Positions 24,447-30,720 of a stretch of 42,797 nucleotides of DNA are shown one piece after another. The stretch is taken from contig CAMKTJ010000021.1 of the NCBI GenBank assembly GCA_946415645.1, forward strand, positions 1 through 42,797. Direction: 5' to 3'. This DNA comes from an uncultured Prevotellaceae bacterium (lineage in GTDB: Bacteria > Bacteroidota > Bacteroidia > Bacteroidales > Bacteroidaceae). The notes under the pieces were generated by a model. That model saw only the letters and a list, made by a program, of their open reading frames with translations. It did not search any database and was not told the origin of the DNA. A program made the translations under genes and the position numbers. Position 1 is the first letter of the stretch. Every line of letters starts with the position of its first letter.

Positions 24447-25005
24447 GTTCTTCCACAATCTTGGGGAAGTATTCCATCTCCAGCTGGTGTTCTTTTGCTG
24501 CAATATCATCAACAGAGTCGGTTGGAAGGATGGCAACCTTGTATTGGGCAATTATCTCGCCTGAATCACAGACGGGAGTAACGTAGTGAACGGTCATACC
24601 TGTCTCTGTCTCACCTGCGGCCTTGACTGCCTCGTGTACGTGGTGTCCCCACATACCTTTTCCACCGTATTTGGGTAAAAGGGCAGGGTGTAGGTTGATG
24701 ATGCAACGTGGAAATGCGTTTACCAGATAGAGGGGAATCAGCGGCAGGAATCCAGCCAGGACAATGAAGTCGATGACGTGTTTCTGCAACAGGGGCAGCA
24801 TCACTTCTGGATTGTTCAGTTCCTCCTTTGTGACAACAGCTGTAGGGACGCCCATTTTTTCTGCTCTCACCAAAGCATAGGCATCGGGTTTGTTGCTGAC
24901 GACCAAAGTGCATTGGGCAACGTCAGAATGTTCGAAGTGGCGAATCAGATTCTCGCAGTTCGAGCCGCTGCCAGAAACAAAGATGGCTATGTGCGTAAGT
25001 CTCAT
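24433..25005 (-). CDS. purN: phosphoribosylglycinamide formyltransferase
   Basis: A 190-residue enzyme of de novo purine synthesis, transferring formyl from 10-formyltetrahydrofolate to GAR. The N-terminal IAIFVSGSGSNCENLIRHF holds the phosphate-binding loop. The catalytic region is INLHPALLPKYGGKGMWGHHVHEAV (Asn, His), with Asp in TPVCDSGEIIAQ; FIVLAGFLPLIP is also conserved. The frame is open for 96 bases upstream, but the start is placed at MRLTHIAIF: the extra residues are not family-like and the promoter box TAACTTTG (25035-25042) lies within the longer version. The last three codons and the stop lie in a heptad repeat array. Confidence 0.95.
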   Translation of the reverse strand: MRLTHIAIFVSGSGSNCENLIRHFEHSDVAQCTLVVSNKPDAYALVRAEKMGVPTAVVTKEELNNPEVMLPLLQKHVIDFIVLAGFLPLIPLYLVNAFPRCIINLHPALLPKYGGKGMWGHHVHEAVKAAGETETGMTVHYVTPVCDSGEIIAQYKVAILPTDSVDDIAAKEHQLEMEYFPKIVEELISG

Positions 25006-25034
25006 GTTTCTCTTTTTCTTTAGGTAAGTTGTTG

Positions 25035-25042
25035 CAAAGTTA
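25035..25042 (-). promoter_or_regulatory. -7 box TAACTTTG for purN
   Basis: TAACTTTG on the minus strand ends 29 bases before the purN ATG. A -33 element is not clear. It lies back to back with the GH16 promoter. Confidence 0.5.
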
Positions 25043-25063
25043 TGAAAAAAAAGAAAAGAATGG

Positions 25064-25093
25064 TTGGTTTTTCGGAAATAATGCATACTTTTG
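25064..25093 (+). promoter_or_regulatory. promoter for the GH16 gene
   Basis: TTG (25064-25066), 19 bases, TACTTTTG (25086-25093): a good match to the Bacteroidetes -33/-7 pattern, with a leader of about 35 bases. Confidence 0.6.
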
Positions 25094-25133
25094 TATTTCA
25101 TTAGAATTTTCTCAACTATAAAAAAGCTTGTTT

Positions 25134-26048
25134 ATGAAACTAAAAAAACTGATGCATCAATTGTTGGAGAACAAATTTTACTGCCTGTTGGGAATAGCGG
25201 TCCTAGGCCTTGTAGCCTTTCGTAACTGGCCGACACAGGTAACAGCCCAAGCCCCTAAGACTATTAAGGGCGGTTGGCGTCTTGTTTGGCACGATGAATT
25301 TGACGAAGATGGAAGTCTGGATTCCGAGAAGTGGGACTTCGAGAAAGGCTTCGTCCGTAACTATGAAGAACAATGGTACACTCCTGACAATGCTTTTCAG
25401 CGCGATGGTAAACTGGTGATTGAGGCCCGTAAGGCTGCATTCCCATGTCCTGCCTATAAAGAGGATGAGTCAAACTGGCGTACCAGTCGTGAGTGGGTAG
25501 AGTGGACCAGTGCCTCCGTTATAACCAAGGGTAAGTACTCTTTTCTGTATGGTAGGGTAGAGGTTTGCGCCCGTATCCCCGTCTGCAAGGGAGCCTGGCC
25601 AGCCATATGGCTTTTGGGAAGTGATCTTCCCTGGCCTGCAAACGGAGAGGTAGATATGCTGGAGTATTATCAGTACCAGGGTAAGCCTACCATTCTGGCT
25701 AATGCCTGCTGGGCCGGGGATACCGAGGAAGATACCCAGTGGGATTCCTCTTATACCCCCCTTACTCATTTTACAGACCGTGACCCGGCATGGGCAACAC
25801 GTTTCCATGTATGGCGAATGGATTGGGATGCGGATTACATCCGTCTTTATCTTGACGATGAGTTGCTGAATCAGGTTGATTTGAAGCGCACCATCAACGG
25901 AAAGGCTCGCGGAACGGGTATCAATCCCTTCCATAGTCCGCAGTATCTGCTGCTCAATCTGGCACTTGATACACGCGTCAAACAGTTCAATCCGGCTGAC
26001 TTCCCCATGCGCTACGAGATTGATTATGTGCGCGTGTACCAGAAGTAG
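25134..26048 (+). CDS. glycoside hydrolase family 16 (beta-glucanase/laminarinase-like)
   Basis: A 304-residue GH16 protein. The catalytic signature ExDxxE is in GEVDMLEYYQYQG (E172 nucleophile, D174, E177 acid/base). Family blocks include WRLVWHDEFDEDGSLDSEKWDF, YGRVEVCARIPVCKGAWPAIWLLG and the C-terminal MRYEIDYVRVYQK. The N-terminus has a basic stretch then a hydrophobic segment (FYCLLGIAVLGLVAF) acting as a signal or anchor, so the enzyme is exported. It probably cleaves beta-1,3 or mixed beta-1,3/1,4 glucans; specificity cannot be read from sequence. It is a stand-alone gene with no SusC/SusD pair nearby, so it is not in a classical polysaccharide utilisation locus. ATG at 25134 is preferred to an in-frame TTG two codons earlier. 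Confidence 0.9.
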   Translation: MKLKKLMHQLLENKFYCLLGIAVLGLVAFRNWPTQVTAQAPKTIKGGWRLVWHDEFDEDGSLDSEKWDFEKGFVRNYEEQWYTPDNAFQRDGKLVIEARKAAFPCPAYKEDESNWRTSREWVEWTSASVITKGKYSFLYGRVEVCARIPVCKGAWPAIWLLGSDLPWPANGEVDMLEYYQYQGKPTILANACWAGDTEEDTQWDSSYTPLTHFTDRDPAWATRFHVWRMDWDADYIRLYLDDELLNQVDLKRTINGKARGTGINPFHSPQYLLLNLALDTRVKQFNPADFPMRYEIDYVRVYQK

Positions 26049-26070
26049 GGTGAAAAAGGTGGAAAATTTT

Positions 26071-26100
26071 TGTAGCAAATCGGTGGCTACTTGCGTCATA
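26071..26100 (+). promoter_or_regulatory. possible autoregulated ECF promoter
   Basis: A GTAGC...GCTAC inverted repeat (26072-26090) is followed by TTGCGTCATA, containing CGTC (26094-26097), typical of ECF -10 elements, 23 bases before the sigma factor ATG. Bacteroidales ECF genes often carry a similar TGTA..C / CGTC arrangement upstream. This is inference from pattern. Confidence 0.4.
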
Positions 26101-26122
26101 AGAACGGAAATAACATAGCGCT

Positions 26123-26596
26123 ATGGATATTAAGGAACAAGAGTTCTCGCGGATGGTCAGAGAGAATAAGAGCACTATATATACAGTGTGCTATATGTTC
26201 TCTAATGATGCAGACGAGGTGAGCGACCTTTTTCAGGAGACGCTCATCAATCTGTGGAAAGGCTTCGAGTCTTTCCGCAACGAGAGTAAGCTGAGCACAT
26301 GGATTTACCGTGTAGCCATGAATACCTGTATCTCTGCCGACCGCAAGAAGCGCAGACAGGGTAGCAAAGTGCCTCTGTCTATGAATATTAACCTCTATGA
26401 CGACGAGGATCACGAGACCAAGCAGGTCCGTCAGTTGCACGAACGCATTCAGCGGCTCGACCTTATAGACCGTGCCTTGGTGATGATGTGGCTGGAAGGT
26501 ATGAGCTACGAGGAGATTGCCGATGTAGTGGGAATCAGTGTCAAGAACGTGGGTGTGAAACTTGTCCGTATTAAAGAAAAATTGAAACAAAGATAA
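26123..26596 (+). CDS. ECF-family RNA polymerase sigma factor
   Basis: A 157-residue sigma-70 family factor with only regions 2 and 4. Region 2 includes DADEVSDLFQETLINLWKGFESF and the DNA-melting stretch KLSTWIYRVAMNTCISADRKKRR. Region 4 is the helix-turn-helix LEGMSYEEIADVVGISVKNVGVKLVRIKEKLKQR. The length is normal for the family. The next gene starts four bases after its stop and encodes a membrane protein, the usual place for an anti-sigma or sensing partner. No SusC/SusD genes follow, so this is not a PUL-type sigma/anti-sigma pair. Its regulon is unknown. Confidence 0.92.
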   Translation: MDIKEQEFSRMVRENKSTIYTVCYMFSNDADEVSDLFQETLINLWKGFESFRNESKLSTWIYRVAMNTCISADRKKRRQGSKVPLSMNINLYDDEDHETKQVRQLHERIQRLDLIDRALVMMWLEGMSYEEIADVVGISVKNVGVKLVRIKEKLKQR

Positions 26597-26599
26597 ACT

Positions 26600-27181
26600 A
26601 TGGAAGAAATGAACTTTGAAGAGATGCGTAATCAGATTGCGCTGCTCAAACAAAAACTAGACCATCAGGAAATTGTCAATGATCATCTCCTCCGTGAAAC
26701 CATGCGTGCCAGGGTTACAGCTATCAATAAAACAAAGATTTTTTCTTTTGTCTGTGCAGCTTTCTGTATCCTGTTGTATCCATTACTGTCTATGTCAGGA
26801 GCGCTTGGCAATGCCTTTGTAATAGCTACCTGCGTTATGATGTTGTTCTGCTCATTTGCCACGTACTATATACACAGGCCTGTTGACCGTATGAACCTGA
26901 TGACAGAGGACTTGGCAACCGTAGCCAAGGTTATGGCTAAGTTTCGCAGGCAGTACAACCAGTGGCTGTACTATGTCACCCCCTCGTTGTTTATCCCCTG
27001 GCTTGCCTGGGTTGTCTATGAGTTTGCGTGGAAGAATGCGCCAGACGGTATGAACCATTGGCTGATGGCACTACCACTGCTTGTGGGAGCTGTCATAGGT
27101 CTGCTCATAGGCTACTACATGCACAGGAATACTGTGAATGCAGCTCAGAAGATCATAGACCAAATAGAAGAAGGAAAATAA
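26600..27181 (+). CDS. membrane protein, candidate partner (anti-sigma-like) of the ECF factor
   Basis: A 193-residue protein with a cytoplasmic N-terminal helix (residues 1-45, MEEMNFEEMRNQIALLKQKL..., coiled-coil-like) and four predicted membrane segments: about 47-66 (IFSFVCAAFCILLYPLLSM), 69-90 (GNAFVIATCVMMLFCSFATYY), 122-143 (YYVTPSLFIPWLAWVVYEFA) and 152-172 (WLMALPLLVGAVIGLLIGYYM). It has no zinc-binding ZAS motif (HxxxCxxC), so it is not a classical anti-sigma. The position four bases after the sigma gene and the N-terminal helical region make sigma-factor control likely but unproven. Its stop codon abuts that of aroC on the other strand with no bases between. Confidence 0.6.
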   Translation: MEEMNFEEMRNQIALLKQKLDHQEIVNDHLLRETMRARVTAINKTKIFSFVCAAFCILLYPLLSMSGALGNAFVIATCVMMLFCSFATYYIHRPVDRMNLMTEDLATVAKVMAKFRRQYNQWLYYVTPSLFIPWLAWVVYEFAWKNAPDGMNHWLMALPLLVGAVIGLLIGYYMHRNTVNAAQKIIDQIEEGK

Positions 27182-28258
27182 TTAAAGGCTGTAATGCCTG
27201 TTGCGCAGGACGGCATCTAATATGGTTATGGCCGCCATTGCCTCAACAATGGGGACAGCACGTGGTAGAACGCAAGGGTCGTGTCTGCCGCGTGCTGTCA
27301 GTTTTGCGGCTTCTCCGTCCTTTGTTACCGTGTCTTGTTCCATTAATAGGGTAGCTACGGGCTTAAAGGCTACACGGAAGTAAATGTCCTCTCCGTTGGA
27401 TATGCCACCCTGAATACCGCCGCTGTTGTTGGTGGCAAAGCCCACCTTGCCGTCGGGGAGGGGAATCATAACGTCGTTCTGCTGGCTGCCGCGTGCCGAA
27501 ACACCGGCAAAGCCCTGTCCGTATTCAAAGCCTTTGACAGCGTTTATGCTCAACATGGCATGACCTAAGAGGGCATGCAGCTTGTCAAAGGCAGGTTCGC
27601 CCAGTCCTACGGGGCAACCTTTTATAACGCAACAGATAACACCGCCTATGGTGTCGCCCTGAGATTTCATCTCTGTTATTAGGTCAGCCATCTTTTGGGC
27701 GTAGGCAGAGTCAGGGCAACGCACATCGTTCGTCTCTGTCAGCGTTAGGTCGTAATCCTTGTATGTTCCGGGTAGAATGATATCGCCCACCTGCTGAGTA
27801 TAAGCCTGAATGCTGATACCCATCTGTCTTAGTGCCAGCTTGGCAAAGGCACCTCCTACAACGCGGCTGATAGTCTCACGAGCCGAGCTACGTCCGCCAC
27901 CACGGTGGTCGCGGATGCCGTATTTCTGCATGTAGGTATAGTCGGCATGGCTAGGGCGATATACATTTCGCATATTCTCATAGTCCTGGCTGTGTTGATT
28001 GGTGTTACGCACCAGATAGCCTATGGGCTGGCCGGTGGTCTTACCCTCGAAGATGCCGCTCAACAGCTCTACCTTGTCAGCCTCGTTGCGTGCTGTAGTC
28101 AGCTTACTCTGCCCAGGGCGCCGGCGGTCCAGCTCATGCTGTATGAAGTCCTCGTTCACCGCAATGCCTGCCGGCATGCCGTCTATCACACCACCTACGG
28201 CTGCTCCGTGGCTCTCGCCAAAGGTGGTTATGCGAAATATCTGTCCGAAAGTGTTCAC
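27182..28258 (-). CDS. aroC: chorismate synthase
   Basis: A 358-residue enzyme converting 5-enolpyruvylshikimate 3-phosphate to chorismate with reduced FMN. Family blocks are [19 protein letters not shown] (N-terminal signature, His17), [38 protein letters not shown] and [16 protein letters not shown]; the C-terminal signature is [21 protein letters not shown]. The start codon is GTG, directly after a heptad array that fills the gap from the SlyD-like gene. The start is supported by [18 protein letters not shown], the usual N-terminus. It is probably co-transcribed with the upstream PPIase from the promoter at 28910-28940. Confidence 0.96.
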   Translation of the reverse strand: MNTFGQIFRITTFGESHGAAVGGVIDGMPAGIAVNEDFIQHELDRRRPGQSKLTTARNEADKVELLSGIFEGKTTGQPIGYLVRNTNQHSQDYENMRNVYRPSHADYTYMQKYGIRDHRGGGRSSARETISRVVGGAFAKLALRQMGISIQAYTQQVGDIILPGTYKDYDLTLTETNDVRCPDSAYAQKMADLITEMKSQGDTIGGVICCVIKGCPVGLGEPAFDKLHALLGHAMLSINAVKGFEYGQGFAGVSARGSQQNDVMIPLPDGKVGFATNNSGGIQGGISNGEDIYFRVAFKPVATLLMEQDTVTKDGEAAKLTARGRHDPCVLPRAVPIVEAMAAITILDAVLRNRHYSL

Positions 28259-28261
28259 AAT

Positions 28262-28296
28262 TATAATTATGAATTATGAATTAAGAATTATGAATT
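28262..28296. repeat. heptanucleotide array at the slyD-like/aroC junction
   Basis: On the minus strand: AATTCAT, AATTCTT, AATTCAT, AATTCAT, AATTATA. The stop codon of the PPIase gene (TAA in AAT TCA TAA) and its last two codons are repeat sequence, and the array ends three bases before the aroC GTG. Confidence 0.75.
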
Positions 28297-28875
28297 GCCA
28301 CAACTGCCGCAGCCGCTGTCGCATCCTCCGCAGTCACTGCCGCAACCACCGCTACAGCCGCCACAGCCACCGCTGCAGCCGCTACCGGTCAGGACGTTCA
28401 GGGCATCCTGAATCTCCTGATTAGAAGCTTCGCGGCTCTCAATTACCTTACCTACAAAGTTCAGTTCCTTGCCGGCCAGAGGGTGGTTCAGGTCAACGGT
28501 AATCTCTGTTTCAGTAATCTCAGTGATGGTACCGTTAAAGCGCTCGCCATCGGCGTTCTGCAAGGGAACTACGGCACCCTCATAAATGTAACGCTTGTCA
28601 ATCTTGCCGTTTATCATGAAGATGCTGGCGGGTACCTTCTGAACAGCCTCAGGTACAAAGGGGCCGTATGCATCTTCTGTGCTCAGCTTGATGTCAAATT
28701 CAGCTCCGGGAGCCAGGGGCGCAATCTGTGCCTCGAAGGCATCCAGTGTCATGCCCAATGCCGAGATAAACTGGAAGGGGCGCTCTTCTGTTGCCTCTTC
28801 AATAAGTTCGCGTTCATTGCCCTGCATAGGGGCAAACAGCTTGTAAGCTACGGTAATGTATTTGTTTTCTGTCAT
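28288..28875 (-). CDS. FKBP-type peptidyl-prolyl isomerase, SlyD-like, with Cys/Gly-rich tail
   Basis: A 195-residue protein matching SlyD-type FKBPs: KYITVAYKLFA start, FISALGMTLDAFEAQIAPLAPGAEFDIKL (dimer/active strand), EDAYGPFVPEAVQKVPASIF, the insert-in-flap (chaperone) domain ~75-125, and TVDLNHPLAGKELNFVGKVIE. The C-terminal 30 residues are almost only Gly, Ser and Cys with eight cysteines (C167, C171, C174, C178, C182, C185, C189, C192). In E. coli SlyD the tail is His-rich and binds nickel; here cysteines replace histidines, suggesting a thiol-based metal site (Zn, Ni or Cu). It is cytoplasmic with no signal peptide. It has a strong promoter and aroC follows. Confidence 0.88.
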   Translation of the reverse strand: MTENKYITVAYKLFAPMQGNERELIEEATEERPFQFISALGMTLDAFEAQIAPLAPGAEFDIKLSTEDAYGPFVPEAVQKVPASIFMINGKIDKRYIYEGAVVPLQNADGERFNGTITEITETEITVDLNHPLAGKELNFVGKVIESREASNQEIQDALNVLTGSGCSGGCGGCSGGCGSDCGGCDSGCGSCGNS

Positions 28876-28909
28876 ATCCTTTTTGTAATCTTATCATATA
28901 AAATCGCTG

Positions 28910-28940
28910 CAAAGTTACGATTAAGTGAGTGAAATACAAA
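28910..28940 (-). promoter_or_regulatory. promoter for the slyD-like gene and aroC
   Basis: On the minus strand TTTG (28940-28937), 19 bases, TAACTTTG (28917-28910): a full match to the Bacteroidetes consensus, 34 bases before the ATG. Confidence 0.75.
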
Positions 28941-29155
28941 ATAAACAGATTTATTTTTATTCAAGAATGAAAGTATCTTCGAGATAAAATCTCAAAGTTA
29001 CAAAAACAAAATCAACACCTTGCAGGGTACTGATCGTTTTTCTTCTGAAAGAGAACAAGTTGTTTTGCCAATTAAAACTATCCTCGTTCGGAAGAGTTGT
29101 CAGGTTCGTGACGACTCTTTTTCTATACCTGCTGAGTAGGACCAAAGAAGAAAAA

Positions 29156-29188
29156 GAGTACCTAAGGAGTACCTCAGATATACCTCAG
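29156..29188. repeat. 11-bp tandem array A
   Basis: Three consecutive 11-bp units, GAGTACCTAAG, GAGTACCTCAG, ATATACCTCAG, followed by a degenerate fourth. The ATATACCT core is the reverse complement of AGGTATAT in array B. Confidence 0.6.
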
Positions 29189-29268
29189 GGTTTCCTCTAG
29201 GTTCAAGAACAAGGGGCAAATGCGCATTTTATAATAAGTGTTTTGAGTCTACATTTGCACACTCCTCA

Positions 29269-29286
29269 AGTCTACACGTGTAGACT
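29269..29286. repeat. 18-bp perfect palindrome
   Basis: AGTCTACACGTGTAGACT is self-complementary over 18 bases. A half-site GAGTCTAC lies 24 bases upstream (29245-29252). Confidence 0.6.
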
Positions 29287-29408
29287 CCCGAGGCTGCTAA
29301 ATGGGGGACCTGAATGGTTAGTGGTTAGCGAAATATACCGCCCTTTGCAAAAATTGTCCCCTTGTTCAAAAACTAGCCGTGAGAGCCGATGGATGTCGGC
29401 GTTAAAGA

Positions 29409-29441
29409 TAGGTATATGTTAGGTATATGATAGGTAGATGT
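29409..29441. repeat. 11-bp tandem array B
   Basis: Three units, TAGGTATATGT, TAGGTATATGA, TAGGTAGATGT, at exact 11-bp spacing, so the same face of the helix is repeated. Confidence 0.65.
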
Positions 29442-29766
29442 TGAAAATGACTTCTGTAAAATATTTTTCCAAAACGATCCTATAAAGAAGATTATGGGGC
29501 TTTTTACTGCTATATTATGCAACAAAAATTCCCCTAAGTGAAAAAAATTATCTCTTAATAATTGCCATTGGGAGCTCTAATAACATGTCCAAATTTGTAA
29601 GACATTTTCTTTTTAAATATATCTGAACACAAATATAGGCCGCACTTTCCGCATACTATTCCTATGACATCAGAATTAGCTTGTCCAAATCGTATAGTTT
29701 TGCTTGGGGCAACAAAATAATCCATTTAATATGTATTTTGTTTCCAGGTATCCGAAAAATATTCGC

Positions 29767-29774
29767 TATCTTTG
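29767..29774 (+). promoter_or_regulatory. -7 box TATCTTTG for the GDPD gene
   Basis: TATCTTTG matches TAnnTTTG, 41 bases before the ATG at 29816. A TTTG lies further upstream (29737-29740) but at 26 bases, longer than usual. Confidence 0.45.
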
Positions 29775-29815
29775 CAGGCGAATGTTTTGTTTTCGTTAAT
29801 CAGACTGGAAAGACC

Positions 29816-30709
29816 ATGAAGAAATTGTTTTTATCGCTGCTGACGCTGATTGCCGTTAGTGCAATTGCGCAGGATAGGGTTTCTCTGATTAGGGAGAAAC
29901 TGATGACTCGTGACCAAAGTTCAGTTATCGTTGTTTCGCATCGGGGCGACTGGCGAAACTTTCCGGAGAACTCGCTGGAAGCCATCGACAATGCCATTAA
30001 GATGGGCGTAGATATCGTGGAACTGGATGTGCAGCGCACAAAGGACGGACAGCTAATTCTGATGCATGACCCGACGCTAAACCGTACAACAACGGGCAAG
30101 GGGGCCATTGCGGATACTACGCTGGCTTATATAAGGACGCTGAAGCTGAGAAACGGATGTGCCATTCGCACCATCCATAATGTGCCAACGCTGGAGGAGG
30201 CACTGCTGCGTGCCAAGGGTAAGGTGATGCTGAACCTAGATAAGGCTGACCGATACTTCGAACAGGTTTATGAACTGATGAAGAAAACAGGAACCACGAA
30301 GCAGATTGTTATGAAGGGCAACTCATCTGCGGAAAAGGTAAAGGAACTGTATGGTGACTACCTGAAAGATGTTATCTATATGCCCATCGTAAATCTTGAC
30401 AACAAGAATGCTGAGGAGCAGATTGAACAGTTTATCTGCGATATGCAACCTGTGGCCTTTGAGCTATTGTATAAACTGGATTCCAATCCTCTTCCCAAAA
30501 AGTTGAAGGAAACCATGAAGGGACGTTCTCTTATCTGGTATAATACCCTCTGGGATACGATGGCTGGCGGACATGATGATGATGCTTCGCTGAAGGATTT
30601 AGATAATGGATATGGATATTTGATAGATGTGCTGGGGGCAAGAATTATCCAGACGGATCGTCCTCAGTTCTTGCTGGATTATCTGCGTTCAAGGAATCTT
30701 CATGACTAA
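29816..30709 (+). CDS. secreted glycerophosphodiester phosphodiesterase family protein
   Basis: A 297-residue exported GDPD-type TIM-barrel. After a signal peptide (MKKLFLSLLTLIAVSAIA), the metal and catalytic residues are in VVSHRGDWRNFPENSLEAI (H42, R43, E51) and VELDVQRTKDGQLILMHDPTLNRTT (E69, D71, H84). The C-terminal AGGHDDDASL and LGARIIQTDRPQFLLDYLR fit the family end. GDPDs cleave glycerophosphodiesters to glycerol 3-phosphate and an alcohol; Bacteroidales secreted members may act on other substrates. The frame is open 135 bases upstream, but the promoter box and signal peptide place the start at 29816. It is followed after 11 bases by a beta-helix protein, probably in one transcript. 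Confidence 0.85.
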   Translation: MKKLFLSLLTLIAVSAIAQDRVSLIREKLMTRDQSSVIVVSHRGDWRNFPENSLEAIDNAIKMGVDIVELDVQRTKDGQLILMHDPTLNRTTTGKGAIADTTLAYIRTLKLRNGCAIRTIHNVPTLEEALLRAKGKVMLNLDKADRYFEQVYELMKKTGTTKQIVMKGNSSAEKVKELYGDYLKDVIYMPIVNLDNKNAEEQIEQFICDMQPVAFELLYKLDSNPLPKKLKETMKGRSLIWYNTLWDTMAGGHDDDASLKDLDNGYGYLIDVLGARIIQTDRPQFLLDYLRSRNLHD

Positions 30710-30720
30710 AAAGGGGGGGT

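Larger units (their letters stand above)
28941..29766. other. long non-coding region rich in short repeats
   Basis: About 800 bases with no credible gene. It contains: an 11-bp array at 29156-29188 (GAGTACCTAAG, GAGTACCTCAG, ATATACCTCAG); an 18-bp palindrome at 29269-29286; two GGTTAG heptads at 29316-29330; and a second 11-bp array at 29409-29441 (TAGGTATATGT, TAGGTATATGA, TAGGTAGATGT), partly the reverse complement of the first. A short antisense ORF at 28957-29145 has no coherent composition. From 29460 on the sequence is AT-rich with no clear structure until the GDPD promoter. Confidence 0.6.

Noticed and set aside
25134..26048. Polysaccharide utilisation locus around the GH16 gene
   Set aside because: No SusC/SusD-type genes occur nearby and the adjacent ECF sigma factor has its own membrane partner, so a PUL cannot be supported.
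28957..29145. 62-codon open frame on the - strand in the non-coding region
   Set aside because: No ribosome-binding site, no coherent composition, and it overlaps only low-complexity sequence.
29681..29815. Longer N-terminus for the GDPD protein
   Set aside because: The promoter box at 29767-29774 lies inside it and the signal peptide starts at 29816. The same logic removed upstream extensions of ansA, lysS, purN and ilvC.
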